This document shows positions 42,554-51,129 of a DNA stretch of 64,000 nt, one piece after another. Made by a program: the position numbers and the translations under genes. The DNA lies in NCBI RefSeq assembly GCF_001570725.1, contig NZ_BCNV01000006.1, positions 226,604-290,603 on the forward strand, in the 5' to 3' direction. The DNA comes from Paenibacillus amylolyticus. Lineage in GTDB: Bacteria; Bacillota; Bacilli; Paenibacillales; Paenibacillaceae. Positions within the stretch are counted from its first letter, which is position 1. Every line of letters begins with the position of its first letter. The notes beneath the pieces were generated by a model, which saw nothing but the letters and a program-made list of their open reading frames with translations, was not told where the DNA came from and did not search any database.

Positions 42554-42626
42554 TCTGATGCAGTAGAAGCACTGCCGCATCAGTGTGAGGCAGTGTGGGT
42601 TGCTGACAGCATGGGGGGACGGGAAT

Positions 42627-43433
42627 ATGGACCAACTGCTGCATCATTTGCGTCATCTCGGGTTTACCGAGATGGAATCTAAAATTATGGTGGAACTCGC
42701 TCGTCAGGGATCAGCCTCAGGATATGAGGTTGCGAAGCGGCTGGGCGTGTCCCGTTCCAATGTATATGCGACCCTGCAACGGCTGGAACAGCGTGGGTTC
42801 TTGCGGTGTAGTCCGGGGGAGCCTGCGAAGTATAGTGTGCTGAAGCCTGAGGAGATGACACGCATGATCTCTGATCAGATGCGTACCTCTCTGGATTATG
42901 TCCAGAGCAGCATGCCCAAGAGCGAACCGGAGAAACCTGTCTTCTATAACATTGAAGGTGACAAAAATGTGTTTGAGAATCTGAGCCGTGAATTGGCCGA
43001 GGCTCAGCATGAGATCGTCGTAGACGTTTGGCGTGAGGAGGCAGAGCTGCTGCGTAATGACTTACAGCAGGCTGAGGCTCGCGGTGTGCGGCTGTTATGG
43101 TCGTGTGATGGCGGCGAAGGCATGCTCGATCAGCCTGTTCCTTTGCCGGGATTGCCTTTGTATGGCACAGGTAATGGTCGGAAATTTTCCTTGGTGGTGG
43201 ATCGCCGCTGGTGCATGCTTGGCATGCGCGGTGAATCCTGTGCCACACAGGCAGTGGTGACGGAGCATCCGGTAATGACTGGACTGCTGCTGAATCATTT
43301 TGCTCAAGAGCTGGTGTTGTACGAACTGGAACAGGATATGGGTGAGGAACTGGAGTCCCGCTACGGGCACCGGTACGAAGATCTCTCTGCACGTTACTGG
43401 TCTTCTCCTTCAGGAGAGGAAGACAAGAACTAG
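42627..43433 (+). CDS. TrmB-family transcriptional regulator
   Basis: A 268-residue regulator. The N-terminal winged helix-turn-helix (LGFTEMESKIMVELARQGSASGYEVAKRLGVSRSNVYATLQRLEQRGFL, here residues 11-60) is the TrmB type. The C-terminal part (about 105-245) is a phospholipase-D-like ligand domain typical of these proteins. Many TrmB proteins sense sugars. It starts 73 bp after the zinc-ribbon gene and may be co-transcribed with it. Confidence 0.85.
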   Translation: MDQLLHHLRHLGFTEMESKIMVELARQGSASGYEVAKRLGVSRSNVYATLQRLEQRGFLRCSPGEPAKYSVLKPEEMTRMISDQMRTSLDYVQSSMPKSEPEKPVFYNIEGDKNVFENLSRELAEAQHEIVVDVWREEAELLRNDLQQAEARGVRLLWSCDGGEGMLDQPVPLPGLPLYGTGNGRKFSLVVDRRWCMLGMRGESCATQAVVTEHPVMTGLLLNHFAQELVLYELEQDMGEELESRYGHRYEDLSARYWSSPSGEEDKN

Positions 43434-43521
43434 GCAGATCGGCGACTTAACCACTTCTGATGAAGTGAACACTTCAGCACATAATATTTTTCTTTGATGA
43501 AATGAATATGTGTACATAAAG

Positions 43522-43553
43522 CAGGCGCTGCCTTGAGGCAGACGCCTGTTTGT
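43522..43553 (+). terminator. Hairpin after the TrmB-like gene
   Basis: CAGGCG-CTGCC pairs with GGCAG-ACGCCTG around a TTGA loop. The T-run is short (TTTG), so termination strength is uncertain. Confidence 0.6.
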
Positions 43554-43700
43554 GCTGATTTGAGATATGACAGTGATGTTCGTCACAGCATCTGTTTCCA
43601 GTCAAGTCGATAGTAAAGGTATGAAGTTATGCTATTTTTGAGAAAATGAAGCTATGAACATTCGATTGAACGGGATCGGGTTAATCAGGATTGTACATGA

Positions 43701-44339
43701 TCAGTCTTTGGGCACGTGATACAGAGCTTCCAGCACGTCCATATAATAAGCTGTGCCGTGGGGTACGAAATCCGTTGCCCGAATCTCGCGAACGATACGT
43801 TCCGGTTCAGTCAACGGCTGAGTCTGAACTCCGGTAGCTTGAATGACGTCGATCTCACTACGGAACAAGGCGAGCAGATCATCCAGCGGCACTTCATACA
43901 GGCTATCTACCTCGCTGGGCTGTAGAACGTAGGCTTCGAGCGGTTGATTCAGACATAATCCATAGACCGCGCTGAATTCCCGATCTACAAATGGCACACC
44001 ACGCACCTCGCCTTGGAGTTGCTGTGTAGCCGTGAGTAGATAGGTTAGTGCCTCAAATGGAGCATTCACACCCAATTCTTCCTCCAGCTCACGACTTGCG
44101 TCTTGCAGTTGCTCACCAGCGGTGAGATGACCTGCTGCTGTGATGTCATAACATCCGGGGAAGGTATCCTTAATATCACGCCGCCGCTGAAAAAGAACGA
44201 GTCGCTGCTCGCCTTCGTCACGCACGATCCAGCAGTGGAATGAACGGTGCCAATATCCTTTGGCATGGACCTCGCTGCGTAGTGAAGTGCCGATCCAATT
44301 TTGCTTATCGTCATAAATGTCGAAACGTTCTGGGGTCAT
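43701..44339 (-). CDS. NUDIX hydrolase
   Basis: A 212-residue NUDIX enzyme of the isopentenyl-diphosphate-isomerase-like branch. The NUDIX box is GHLTAGEQLQDASRELEEEL (about residues 70-89), complete. The WHRSFHCWIVRDEGEQRLVLFQRR strand precedes it. It hydrolyses a nucleoside diphosphate derivative; the substrate is not evident. Single gene, divergent from the 100-residue protein gene. Confidence 0.9.
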   Translation of the reverse strand: MTPERFDIYDDKQNWIGTSLRSEVHAKGYWHRSFHCWIVRDEGEQRLVLFQRRRDIKDTFPGCYDITAAGHLTAGEQLQDASRELEEELGVNAPFEALTYLLTATQQLQGEVRGVPFVDREFSAVYGLCLNQPLEAYVLQPSEVDSLYEVPLDDLLALFRSEIDVIQATGVQTQPLTEPERIVREIRATDFVPHGTAYYMDVLEALYHVPKD

Positions 44340-44418
44340 GAAACGTATCTCCTTATATAGCAGTTTTTAAAGTTCAAAATTTCACAAAGTATGTTTTACA
44401 CGAAAGGGGAACGATCGT

Positions 44419-44721
44419 ATGGAATGCATTGTACACTTTCAGGTGATTTATCCGCAACCTCAGGAACGTAAAAGTCTTAGAGGACTTATATTTGTAGGGC
44501 AAGGTCAGGAACCGGCTAACAGTCAGTTAACCACTATGTTTAAGGATATGGGATTCAATGTACGTTTGGAAGATGAGGCCCAGTTGTTGTTCAAGCCGGT
44601 GGATGCTTCGGCTAACTTTGAATATATTCGCGTGACGGAGCTTGATACCGGGGAAGAAGTTTACAAGGAAGATAAGGATCTGAAGTCGATCCTGGAGCAT
44701 TTGCTGCCACGTCGTTTCTAG
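44419..44721 (+). CDS. Small hypothetical protein, 100 residues
   Basis: A soluble protein beginning MECIVHFQVIYPQPQERKSL, with a mixed alpha/beta pattern. AAGGGGA lies upstream of ATG 44419. I do not recognise the family. It has a good ribosome site and low-complexity-free sequence, so it is likely real. Confidence 0.72.
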   Translation: MECIVHFQVIYPQPQERKSLRGLIFVGQGQEPANSQLTTMFKDMGFNVRLEDEAQLLFKPVDASANFEYIRVTELDTGEEVYKEDKDLKSILEHLLPRRF

Positions 44722-44782
44722 TTCATGAGCGTGAGTGCAAATGAAATTCATGGGGGAGCACATATAATACATGTATGTTAGG

Positions 44783-44820
44783 CACAAAAAAGGCCCCACC
44801 TTTACGGTGGAACCCTTCAA
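44783..44820 (-). terminator. Terminator, minus strand, likely for mscL
   Basis: On the minus strand GGTTCCACC pairs with GGTGGGGCC (two G-U pairs) and is followed by TTTTTT. It lies about 150 bp beyond the mscL stop; 44821-44966 shows no gene. Confidence 0.65.
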
Positions 44821-44966
44821 ACCTTTAAGCTACGCAACGAATTGTTAATGAAGCCCATATGGCTAGCTTTTCATACATAAACCTTAGCAAGTGAGCGGTT
44901 GAACCCCCGCATCAGGATTTATTTATTCGTAATTCAACACGGTGAGTCTTTGAACGCTCATTGTGG

Positions 44967-45461
44967 TTACGCCGGAGCGCCGCTTCCTTCTGCTTCAAGC
45001 TCTGAAGTACAGTGCGAGCAGCGAGTAGCTGCAGCCGGAATTTCAGATAGGCAATACTTGCAAGCCTTGGTCGTTTTTTTCGGCTCGGGCTTTTTGTGTT
45101 CTTTGCTTTTCAGATAGTTGATACCCTTCACGAGCATGAAGATACAGAACGCAACGATGAGAAAATCAATCATGACGTTGATGAACTGTCCGTAAGCAAT
45201 CACCGTAGCGCCAGCTTCATTCGCTTGAGCAAGTGTGGTGATGTCCTGTCCGTTTGCTGTTTTGATATCCCCGTCCAGGTTGATGATTTTCTGGCTGAAG
45301 TCGATTCCGCCCATCAGTTTTCCAACTGGAGGCATAATGATATCATTCACAAGGGACGTGACGATTTTACCAAAAGCAGCCCCAATAATGACACCAACCG
45401 CCAGATCGATGACGTTGCCGCGGACGGCAAACTCTTTGAATTCTTTAAGTACGCCTTTCAT
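44967..45461 (-). CDS. mscL: Large-conductance mechanosensitive channel with zinc-ribbon tail
   Basis: A 164-residue MscL. The N-terminal amphipathic helix (MKGVLKEFKEFAVRGNVIDL), pore helix AVGVIIGAAFGKIVTSLV (about 21-38) and TM2 (about 88-110, FINVMIDFLIVAFCIFMLV) are standard; the channel opens under membrane tension to release solutes. The C-terminal 30 residues differ from the usual end: after the KK-rich bundle comes CKYCLSEIPAAATRCSHC, a CxxC...CxxC zinc-ribbon-like motif. Confidence 0.95.
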   Translation of the reverse strand: MKGVLKEFKEFAVRGNVIDLAVGVIIGAAFGKIVTSLVNDIIMPPVGKLMGGIDFSQKIINLDGDIKTANGQDITTLAQANEAGATVIAYGQFINVMIDFLIVAFCIFMLVKGINYLKSKEHKKPEPKKTTKACKYCLSEIPAAATRCSHCTSELEAEGSGAPA

Positions 45462-45624
45462 GTCTGCATATCTCCTTTGATTATTTCATAATATAGGCCG
45501 CGTCTCCATGCATTCTCCGTTCAGATCCGCGCTTCCGTTCTCATATTGTACATAAAAAACACATTCCAATCACCCCTTGTTTGCAAATTAAGACAAGTTT
45601 CCGCAACTTCCATGAAAATACTTC

Positions 45625-45653
45625 TTTATTTCACGCCGCCGATTGGGTATACT
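45625..45653 (+). promoter_or_regulatory. Putative promoter of the xpt-pbuX leader
   Basis: TTTATT (45625-45630), 17 bp, TATACT (45648-45653). It lies about 90 bp upstream of the riboswitch aptamer. The -35 is weak. Confidence 0.4.
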
Positions 45654-45745
45654 TCTAACATTGTCAGTTATGTTTAACCATTTACATTCAGGTTCGCGAT
45701 CATACATTGTAACGAATCATGGAGCCAAAAATTAAATATGCCGTT

Positions 45746-45812
45746 ACTCGTATATGTGCAGGAATAGGCCTGCATGTCTCTACCCGATCACCGGAATGAT
45801 CGGACTACGGGA
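45746..45812 (+). ncRNA. Guanine (purine) riboswitch aptamer
   Basis: P1 strands CTCGTA and TACGGG enclose the purine aptamer core: GTATA, then a P2 hairpin with loop AATAGG, GTCTCTACC at the junction, and a P3 hairpin CGATCA...TGATCG. The closing GGACTACGG has a C at the ligand-reading position, which specifies guanine or hypoxanthine rather than adenine. It precedes xpt-pbuX, the classical target, and should repress them when guanine is plentiful. Confidence 0.9.
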
Positions 45813-45979
45813 AAGATGTTGCAATATTTTGTGTGATTGGAATGAGATCATCCCCAGACAGTTTGACTGAAGAGCAGGTTCAGATAGCTTGGATCTGTTT
45901 CTGATTAGACTGTTTGGAGTTTCTCGCGTCAGGAGTGATCTCCTGTCTTTCTGTTCTTCCATTACACTTGCAGCGTCCA

Positions 45980-46065
45980 TACGGCTTGTCCATATACGTA
46001 CAAGTCCGTCTTTCCCGTCTCCGGTTATTCCGCAGCGTGTGAAAAGGCGGGCTTTTTGTTTTTTT
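45980..46065 (+). terminator. Expression-platform terminator and competing antiterminator
   Basis: Terminator: GTCCGTCTT (46004-46012) pairs with AAGGCGGGC (46044-46052), followed by TTTTTGTTTTTTT. A competing helix ACGG-CTTGT (45980-45988) with ACAAG-T-CCGT (46000-46009) would sequester the 5' terminator arm. It lies about 190 nt after the aptamer, further than usual. Confidence 0.65.
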
Positions 46066-46127
46066 ACTGTGATACTGGAGGGGCATGTTGGCATCTGTGC
46101 GGAGGGCATTCAGGGGGAAGAAATGCA

Positions 46128-46715
46128 ATGCAATTGTTAAAAGACAAGGTAAGACAGGAAGGTATTGTCCTGTCCGAGCAAGTACTCAAAGTGGATTCAT
46201 TCCTGAATCACCAGATGGACCCGGTTCTGATGAAAGAAGTGGGTAAGGAATTCATTCGCCGCTTTGAAGGAGAGAACATCACACGTGTATTGACGATTGA
46301 ATCGTCAGGGATCGCACCGGGCATCATGACCGCGTTGGAACTGAACGTGCCGCTGATTTTTGCACGGAAGCAGAAGTCCCTTACCCTGACGGAAGACATT
46401 CTGGTGGAGAAAGTATACTCCTTCACGAAGCAAGAGACGAATGAAATTACTGTTGCCAAGAAGTTCATGAAGCCTGGCGATCGCGTGCTGATCATTGATG
46501 ATTTTCTGGCGAATGGTGAAGCAGCATTTGGTCTGGCGCGCATAGTGGAGCAGGTTGGAGCAGAAGTGGTTGGTATCGGTATCGTGATTGAAAAAGCATT
46601 CCAGCCGGGAGGTCGCTTGCTGAAAGAAGCGGGATACCGTGTGGAATCGCTGGTTCGCATCGGGGCACTGTCGGATGGACAGGTTACCTTTGCGGACGAG
46701 GAGGGCACGAATTAA
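46128..46715 (+). CDS. xpt: Xanthine phosphoribosyltransferase
   Basis: A 195-residue purine salvage enzyme converting xanthine and PRPP to XMP. The PRPP-binding motif is DRVLIIDDFLANGEA (about residues 118-132); IESSGIAPGIM and FARKQKSLTL are further family marks. It is similar in length to Bacillus Xpt. ATG 46128 (MQLLKDKVRQEG) follows GGGGGAAG; an ATG at 46123 is out of frame. It is controlled by the guanine riboswitch and followed directly by pbuX. Confidence 0.95.
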   Translation: MQLLKDKVRQEGIVLSEQVLKVDSFLNHQMDPVLMKEVGKEFIRRFEGENITRVLTIESSGIAPGIMTALELNVPLIFARKQKSLTLTEDILVEKVYSFTKQETNEITVAKKFMKPGDRVLIIDDFLANGEAAFGLARIVEQVGAEVVGIGIVIEKAFQPGGRLLKEAGYRVESLVRIGALSDGQVTFADEEGTN

Positions 46716-46716
46716 T

Positions 46717-48078
46717 ATGGCACGCGAACGTATTTTTCAGCGGCATCGGCATCCGATCAAAACCTTCTCACTTGGACTACAGCACGTTCTTGCGATGTAT
46801 GCAGGAGCTGTCGTCGTTCCACTGATCGTCAGTAACGCATTGGGCTTTACACAGGAACAATTAACTTATCTGATCGCTATTGACTTGCTCGCCTGCGGTG
46901 TGGCTACACTCCTTCAGGTATGGGGAAATAAATACTTCGGCGTAGGATTGCCGGTCATGCTCGGTTGTGCGTTCCAAGCAGTTTCTCCGATGATCCTCAT
47001 CGGTATGAACAGTGGGGTATCTGCCATCTACGGAGCAATTATTGCCTCAGGGCTGTTCGTGTTGATCTTCTCTGGTCTCTTCGGGAAGCTCATTCGGCTT
47101 TTCCCTCCTGTAGTAACGGGTTCCGTTGTGACTATTATTGGTCTGACTCTGATTCCAGTTGCTTTCCACGATCTAGGAGGCGGCCAAGGCCAACCGGACT
47201 TTGGTAGCGGAACGAATCTGTTGCTTGGATTCGGTGTACTGCTCTTTATCATCCTGATGACACGTTTCACAACTGGATTCATCCGTTCCATCTCGGTACT
47301 GATAGGACTGCTTGCAGGAACGATAGCAGCAGGATTCATGGGTAAAGTAAAATTTGCTCCAATTCTTGAGGCAAGTTGGTTCCATGTTGTTCAGCCGTTT
47401 TACTTCGGTAGACCGACGTTTGAGATTGTACCAATTCTGACGATGATCCTGGTGGCGATTGTCAGCGTGGCCGAGTCCACAGGTGTATTTATGGCTCTGG
47501 GCAAAATCCTGGACAAGGACCTGTCCTCCAAGGATCTGGCCCGTGGTTATCGTGCGGAAGGTTTGGCTATTGTATTAGGCGGTATTTTCAACTCGTTCCC
47601 ATATACAACGTATTCGCAAAATGTAGGACTTGTACAGATGACACGTGTGAAGACGCGTGATGTCATTGTTGTAGCTGGTGGAATCCTGGTGGTCATCGGA
47701 TTTGTACCGAAGATTGCGGCACTGGCACAGCTCGTTCCAACAGCAGTTCTTGGCGGAGCCATGGTGGCCTTGTTTGGCATGGTGGTATCATCCGGTATTC
47801 GAATCATCGGTAGTCAGGTCGATCTGAACCGTCATGAAAATTTGTTTGTCATTGCTTGTTCTGTAGGTATGGGCCTGGGTGTTACTGTTGTGCCTGAGTT
47901 GTTCGCTGGTGCACCGGACTGGGCTCAGATTATGCTCGGTAACGGCATCATTGCAGGTAGCTTCACGGCGATCTTCATGAACCTGCTGTTTAATGGTCTT
48001 GGCACCAAGGAAACGGCTGCCAAGATGGCTGAACAACAGGCAGATGCCATCCTTGGAGAGACGGGCAAATCGGCTTAA
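46717..48078 (+). CDS. pbuX: Xanthine permease, NCS2 family
   Basis: A 453-residue membrane transporter with about 13-14 helices that imports xanthine with protons. TFSLGLQHVLAMYAGAVVVP at the N terminus and AESTGVFMALG (substrate-site motif, about residue 250) mark the nucleobase-ascorbate family. It starts 1 bp after the xpt stop, behind AGGAGGG inside the xpt end. It is co-regulated by the riboswitch. Confidence 0.95.
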   Translation: MARERIFQRHRHPIKTFSLGLQHVLAMYAGAVVVPLIVSNALGFTQEQLTYLIAIDLLACGVATLLQVWGNKYFGVGLPVMLGCAFQAVSPMILIGMNSGVSAIYGAIIASGLFVLIFSGLFGKLIRLFPPVVTGSVVTIIGLTLIPVAFHDLGGGQGQPDFGSGTNLLLGFGVLLFIILMTRFTTGFIRSISVLIGLLAGTIAAGFMGKVKFAPILEASWFHVVQPFYFGRPTFEIVPILTMILVAIVSVAESTGVFMALGKILDKDLSSKDLARGYRAEGLAIVLGGIFNSFPYTTYSQNVGLVQMTRVKTRDVIVVAGGILVVIGFVPKIAALAQLVPTAVLGGAMVALFGMVVSSGIRIIGSQVDLNRHENLFVIACSVGMGLGVTVVPELFAGAPDWAQIMLGNGIIAGSFTAIFMNLLFNGLGTKETAAKMAEQQADAILGETGKSA

Positions 48079-48274
48079 TTAGCCAACGTAGGCTAGATTT
48101 ATCATCCAGCATGATTGTTATGTTAACTCTTCTGAATAGATGCTTAACAGGATGAATATTCAAGCGGATTAATACATGATGATATAGAGCATGAATGGTT
48201 TACGACATACATCATTTATGTTATGAATATTTCAATTACATTAAAGTAAGAGGGCATTCCTCTAAATCATAATT

Positions 48275-48320
48275 AAAAGACGATCCAAACCCGGTTGAAG
48301 GGGAGGATCGTCTTTTCTTT
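48275..48320. terminator. Bidirectional terminator
   Basis: AAAAGACGATCC pairs perfectly with GGATCGTCTTTT; T-tracts exist on both strands. It separates the convergent pbuX and the DUF4870-like gene. The 196 bp before it (48079-48274) show no gene. Confidence 0.9.
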
Positions 48321-48338
48321 TAATCAAGTCTCCTAAAG

Positions 48339-48677
48339 TTACAGATGTCGCATCTGTTTCTCTGCAAAATCGCCAACCCACGGTAGCTTCAACCATTTTC
48401 CCTGCAGGCTGGTGACGACCATGATGAGCCAGACCACCACACCGAGCAGGGATAACAGCGATGCCACCAGGGGTCCAAACAACGGAAGAAATGCCGACAA
48501 GACATGCCCGACCATAATGATGCCAAAGACCGTTACGGATTGCAGCGCATGGAATAACACGAACCGACTCCGCTTCTCTACAGCGAGAAAGACAATCCCG
48601 CCCACAAAGGTGAACAGATAACAGAGCATACCGGCAATATTTTCATCCAGACCGCTAGACGATTTCATGGGGGACAT
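48339..48677 (-). CDS. DUF4870-like small membrane protein
   Basis: A 112-residue protein with three hydrophobic helices (about 12-34, 45-65, 68-92). The pattern NIAGMLCYLFTFVGGIVFL...RFVLFHALQSVTVF fits the DUF4870/YidH-like family (function unknown). AAGGAGG lies 9 nt upstream of ATG 48677; ATG 48668 is an alternative. Confidence 0.85.
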   Translation of the reverse strand: MSPMKSSSGLDENIAGMLCYLFTFVGGIVFLAVEKRSRFVLFHALQSVTVFGIIMVGHVLSAFLPLFGPLVASLLSLLGVVVWLIMVVTSLQGKWLKLPWVGDFAEKQMRHL

Positions 48678-48773
48678 CCGGTCCAGCCTCCTTTGTCCTT
48701 TTTAACTAGGCTATGAAGGAGTTGGACAGAACTGAACCGGTGAATTTATTTGCTGATTAAACGAACGAAATCC

Positions 48774-49049
48774 TTATCCTCCCTCGATCTGTCTGCGAGG
48801 GTTTGTGATCTTGCCAATTTTATCGGTGTCGTTTTCTTTGGGCACCAAACGTTCATCGGTACGTCCTTCATGGTGATTATCATATGCATATTCCGTCAGT
48901 TTCCATTCCGACTTGCCGAGAACCGGATCAGCCGGGAAGTGTTGCCCCCGATGCAGATGTTCCTCACGTCCGGCTTCGTTGATGTAGACTCCATCTACTT
49001 CCACCTTTTCATGCGAAAGGGGCAGCATATCCTGTTCTTTGCGTTCCAT
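48774..49049 (-). CDS. Small hydrophilic protein, 91 residues
   Basis: A soluble, highly charged protein with a good AAGGAGG site 9 nt before ATG 49049. It begins MERKEQDMLPLSHEKVEVDG and has GREEHLHRGQHFPADPVLG, slightly like the YjzC-type small proteins. Function unknown. Confidence 0.72.
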   Translation of the reverse strand: MERKEQDMLPLSHEKVEVDGVYINEAGREEHLHRGQHFPADPVLGKSEWKLTEYAYDNHHEGRTDERLVPKENDTDKIGKITNPRRQIEGG

Positions 49050-49257
49050 GAAACGGCGCCTCCTTTGGATACCAGTAATTTAACTATATGGGTTGTCCGT
49101 GATAATATCCCCCGAATAGTTCAGTGTTATGCTGGATATATTAATTCCGTATAGAATGACGGCAATCATAACTTATGATTCGGAATTAAACTTTTTGGGC
49201 ATGAAAACCGTTATATTTATTAGAGGAAATCGTCAAGTCGTAAGATACTTCCGAATA

Positions 49258-49448
49258 TGCTACAATAAGATTATGATTCATTCCGAATCATATCGGGTAT
49301 TTATAGTGTCAGGTACTTGCTTTCTAGCGAGGTTCCCGACCTAAAGCTTGCTTTAAGCCGCGCACACAACTTCATGGATGGCATTTAAGACTTATTCGGC
49401 ATTCTCTAAACGGAGCATTCACTTTCAACGTTTTGGGAGGGAATTACA
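49258..49448 (+). promoter_or_regulatory. Extended -10 promoter and 175-nt structured leader
   Basis: TGCTACAAT (49258-49266) is an extended -10. The leader holds ATGATTC-ATTCC-GAATCAT (near 49273-49291), an imperfect hairpin GTCAGGTACTTGC/GCGAGGTTCCCGAC (about 49310-49341) and TAAAGC-TT-GCTTTA. It ends at the 62-residue protein gene. No known riboswitch is recognised. Confidence 0.45.
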
Positions 49449-49637
49449 ATGGCAACGAAAGGTCACAATGAGGTCAAAGAAAGTTTGAGGGAAATGACTC
49501 GGATTTTCCGTCCTAAGGATCCAAAAAAATTCGTGAAGGAGTACGTGAGAAAATACCGGATTACGGGTGGATATGAGGAAGAATTGACTTCTGTGGTTGA
49601 GCATGAGCTTGTCAAGATGGATTCTTCCGTGTCCTGA
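49449..49637 (+). CDS. Small basic protein, 62 residues
   Basis: A 62-residue helical protein beginning MATKGHNEVKESLREMTRIF, rich in Lys and Glu. GGGAGGGAA precedes ATG 49449, and a clear terminator follows. I do not recognise it. The compact helical look recalls small regulators or ribosome-associated proteins, but nothing specific supports either. Confidence 0.75.
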   Translation: MATKGHNEVKESLREMTRIFRPKDPKKFVKEYVRKYRITGGYEEELTSVVEHELVKMDSSVS

Positions 49638-49679
49638 AACAACACACAACTCTGATTATACTGTTCCGATAATGAATAG

Positions 49680-49723
49680 AACCGTCTCTCGGGCGTTAAG
49701 CTCCGGCAGGCGGTTTTTTTTGC
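49680..49723 (+). terminator. Terminator after the 62-residue protein gene
   Basis: AACCGTCT pairs with AGGCGGTT; eight T residues overlap and follow the arm. Confidence 0.8.
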
Positions 49724-49770
49724 GTTCCTGCTGCATATATATGGGAGTACACCTATAGCGGGAAGGATGA

Positions 49771-50532
49771 ATGCATGTGGACCCTATACTGAAAACCAAA
49801 GAAGAGATTGGCTACATGCGGGAAGCAGGACGAATTTTGTGGAGCTGTCACCAGCATATTGAGCAGTGGATGGTCCCTGGGATCACGACAGCAGAGATCA
49901 ACGAGCGGGTGGAAGAGTTTCTCGCAGAACATGGGGCTACACCGGAGCAGAAAGGGTACAAAGGGTATCCTTACGCGACTTGTGCCTCCATCAATGAAGT
50001 GGTCTGCCACGGATTTCCGGGTGATGAGATTCTGGCGAGCGGAGATGTGGTGACCATCGATATGGTGGTAAACAAAGACGGCTGGCTTGCTGACTCGGCC
50101 TGGACATATGGAATTGATGAACCAAGCAGATCCGTTCGCAAGCTGATGAGACGTACAGAGAAGGCGCTTGAGCGGGCCATTGCACAGGCAGTTCCAGGCA
50201 ACACGCTCGGAGATATTGGAAGTGCCATTGAACGAACGGCAAGACTCTATCGATACGGCATTGTGAAGCCGCTCATCGGTCATGGGATTGGTCAGTATAT
50301 ACATGAACCGCCGAATGTACTGCCTTATGGCAAACGCAGAACGGGCATGATGCTCACCGAGGGCATGGTTATTACCATTGAACCGATCTTTACAAAAGGC
50401 AGTTCAGGAGCCGTTGTATGGGATGAGGATGGATGGACGGTGAGGACGGTGGATGGCAGCTGGGGTGTTCAGTATGAGCATACGGTTGCCATAACCGGAG
50501 ACGGCCCTCTAATTCTGACCAACGGTACGTAA
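49771..50532 (+). CDS. map: Methionine aminopeptidase, type I
   Basis: A 253-residue enzyme removing the initiator Met from new proteins. The five metal ligands of the pita-bread fold are visible: Asp in VVTIDMVVN, Asp in LADSAWTY, His in GHGIGQYIHEPPN, Glu in ITIEPIF and Glu in QYEHTV. The substrate-site His is in VCHGFPGD. GGAAGGATG precedes ATG 49771. It is probably an accessory copy, since the ribosomal-protein-linked map would be elsewhere. Confidence 0.94.
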   Translation: MHVDPILKTKEEIGYMREAGRILWSCHQHIEQWMVPGITTAEINERVEEFLAEHGATPEQKGYKGYPYATCASINEVVCHGFPGDEILASGDVVTIDMVVNKDGWLADSAWTYGIDEPSRSVRKLMRRTEKALERAIAQAVPGNTLGDIGSAIERTARLYRYGIVKPLIGHGIGQYIHEPPNVLPYGKRRTGMMLTEGMVITIEPIFTKGSSGAVVWDEDGWTVRTVDGSWGVQYEHTVAITGDGPLILTNGT

Positions 50533-51129
50533 GATGAAGTGCGCGAAGCAGATAAGCTGATCGAGCTACAATTCGAGAGTTGGGATTCAAAAAATCTCAG
50601 AATTCTTCAAATGCTCCATGCTGTTTGAGTTTGAATAAAGCAGTATGGAGCGGAATGTATGCCTTCCAGGTGAATATGGAAGATGTTATCCATAAAATCG
50701 GATCTTTCTTTTGCATAATCCCGCATGTTTTCAATGTGAGAAAAATCGCCAATAAATCAAGTTTCATCACCGAAATTTGGCAAAAATTTTCAAATGTAGA
50801 GAGTAATATTTTTAACTGAAATCGTTTACAAATCAAGTTACAGAGCGGTTTTTTACATAAAGTGAACAATTTGTGAACATGTGTCCAAAGATTGACAAAA
50901 TCATACCCTCAACTTATATTTAATAAGTGATTGAAGCATATAGAATGAATTGGAAGAATGCGCAGACATGCCCTGAGCAGGAAATGACGGGAGTACTGGA
51001 AGCGTTATTTTTGTAAGCGTTCTGTATGACGAAGAGGATTATGCGTATCGTGCTGAAACGTACCTTTTGTTGCCTTTCTACCGAACGACAACGGTAATCT
51101 ACGAAAACGTAAAAAAGTGGGGTAGATCA
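50533..51129 (+). other. 597-bp gene-free gap upstream of the oxidase operon
   Basis: No convincing gene. The only clear signal is the promoter at 50892-50920. The first 350 bp contain short out-of-context open frames without ribosome sites. Confidence 0.6.
50892..50920 (+). promoter_or_regulatory. Promoter of the cytochrome oxidase operon
   Basis: TTGACA (50892-50897), 17 bp, TATATT (50915-50920). The leader to ctaC would be about 200 nt. Confidence 0.8.

Noticed and set aside
44819..44930. tRNA-like stretch downstream of mscL
   Set aside because: A GTTGAACCC-like piece recalls a T-arm, but no acceptor stem or anticodon arm can be formed.
50580..50819. 79-codon ORF upstream of ctaC
   Set aside because: No ribosome site, AT-rich, and it ends before a clear promoter.
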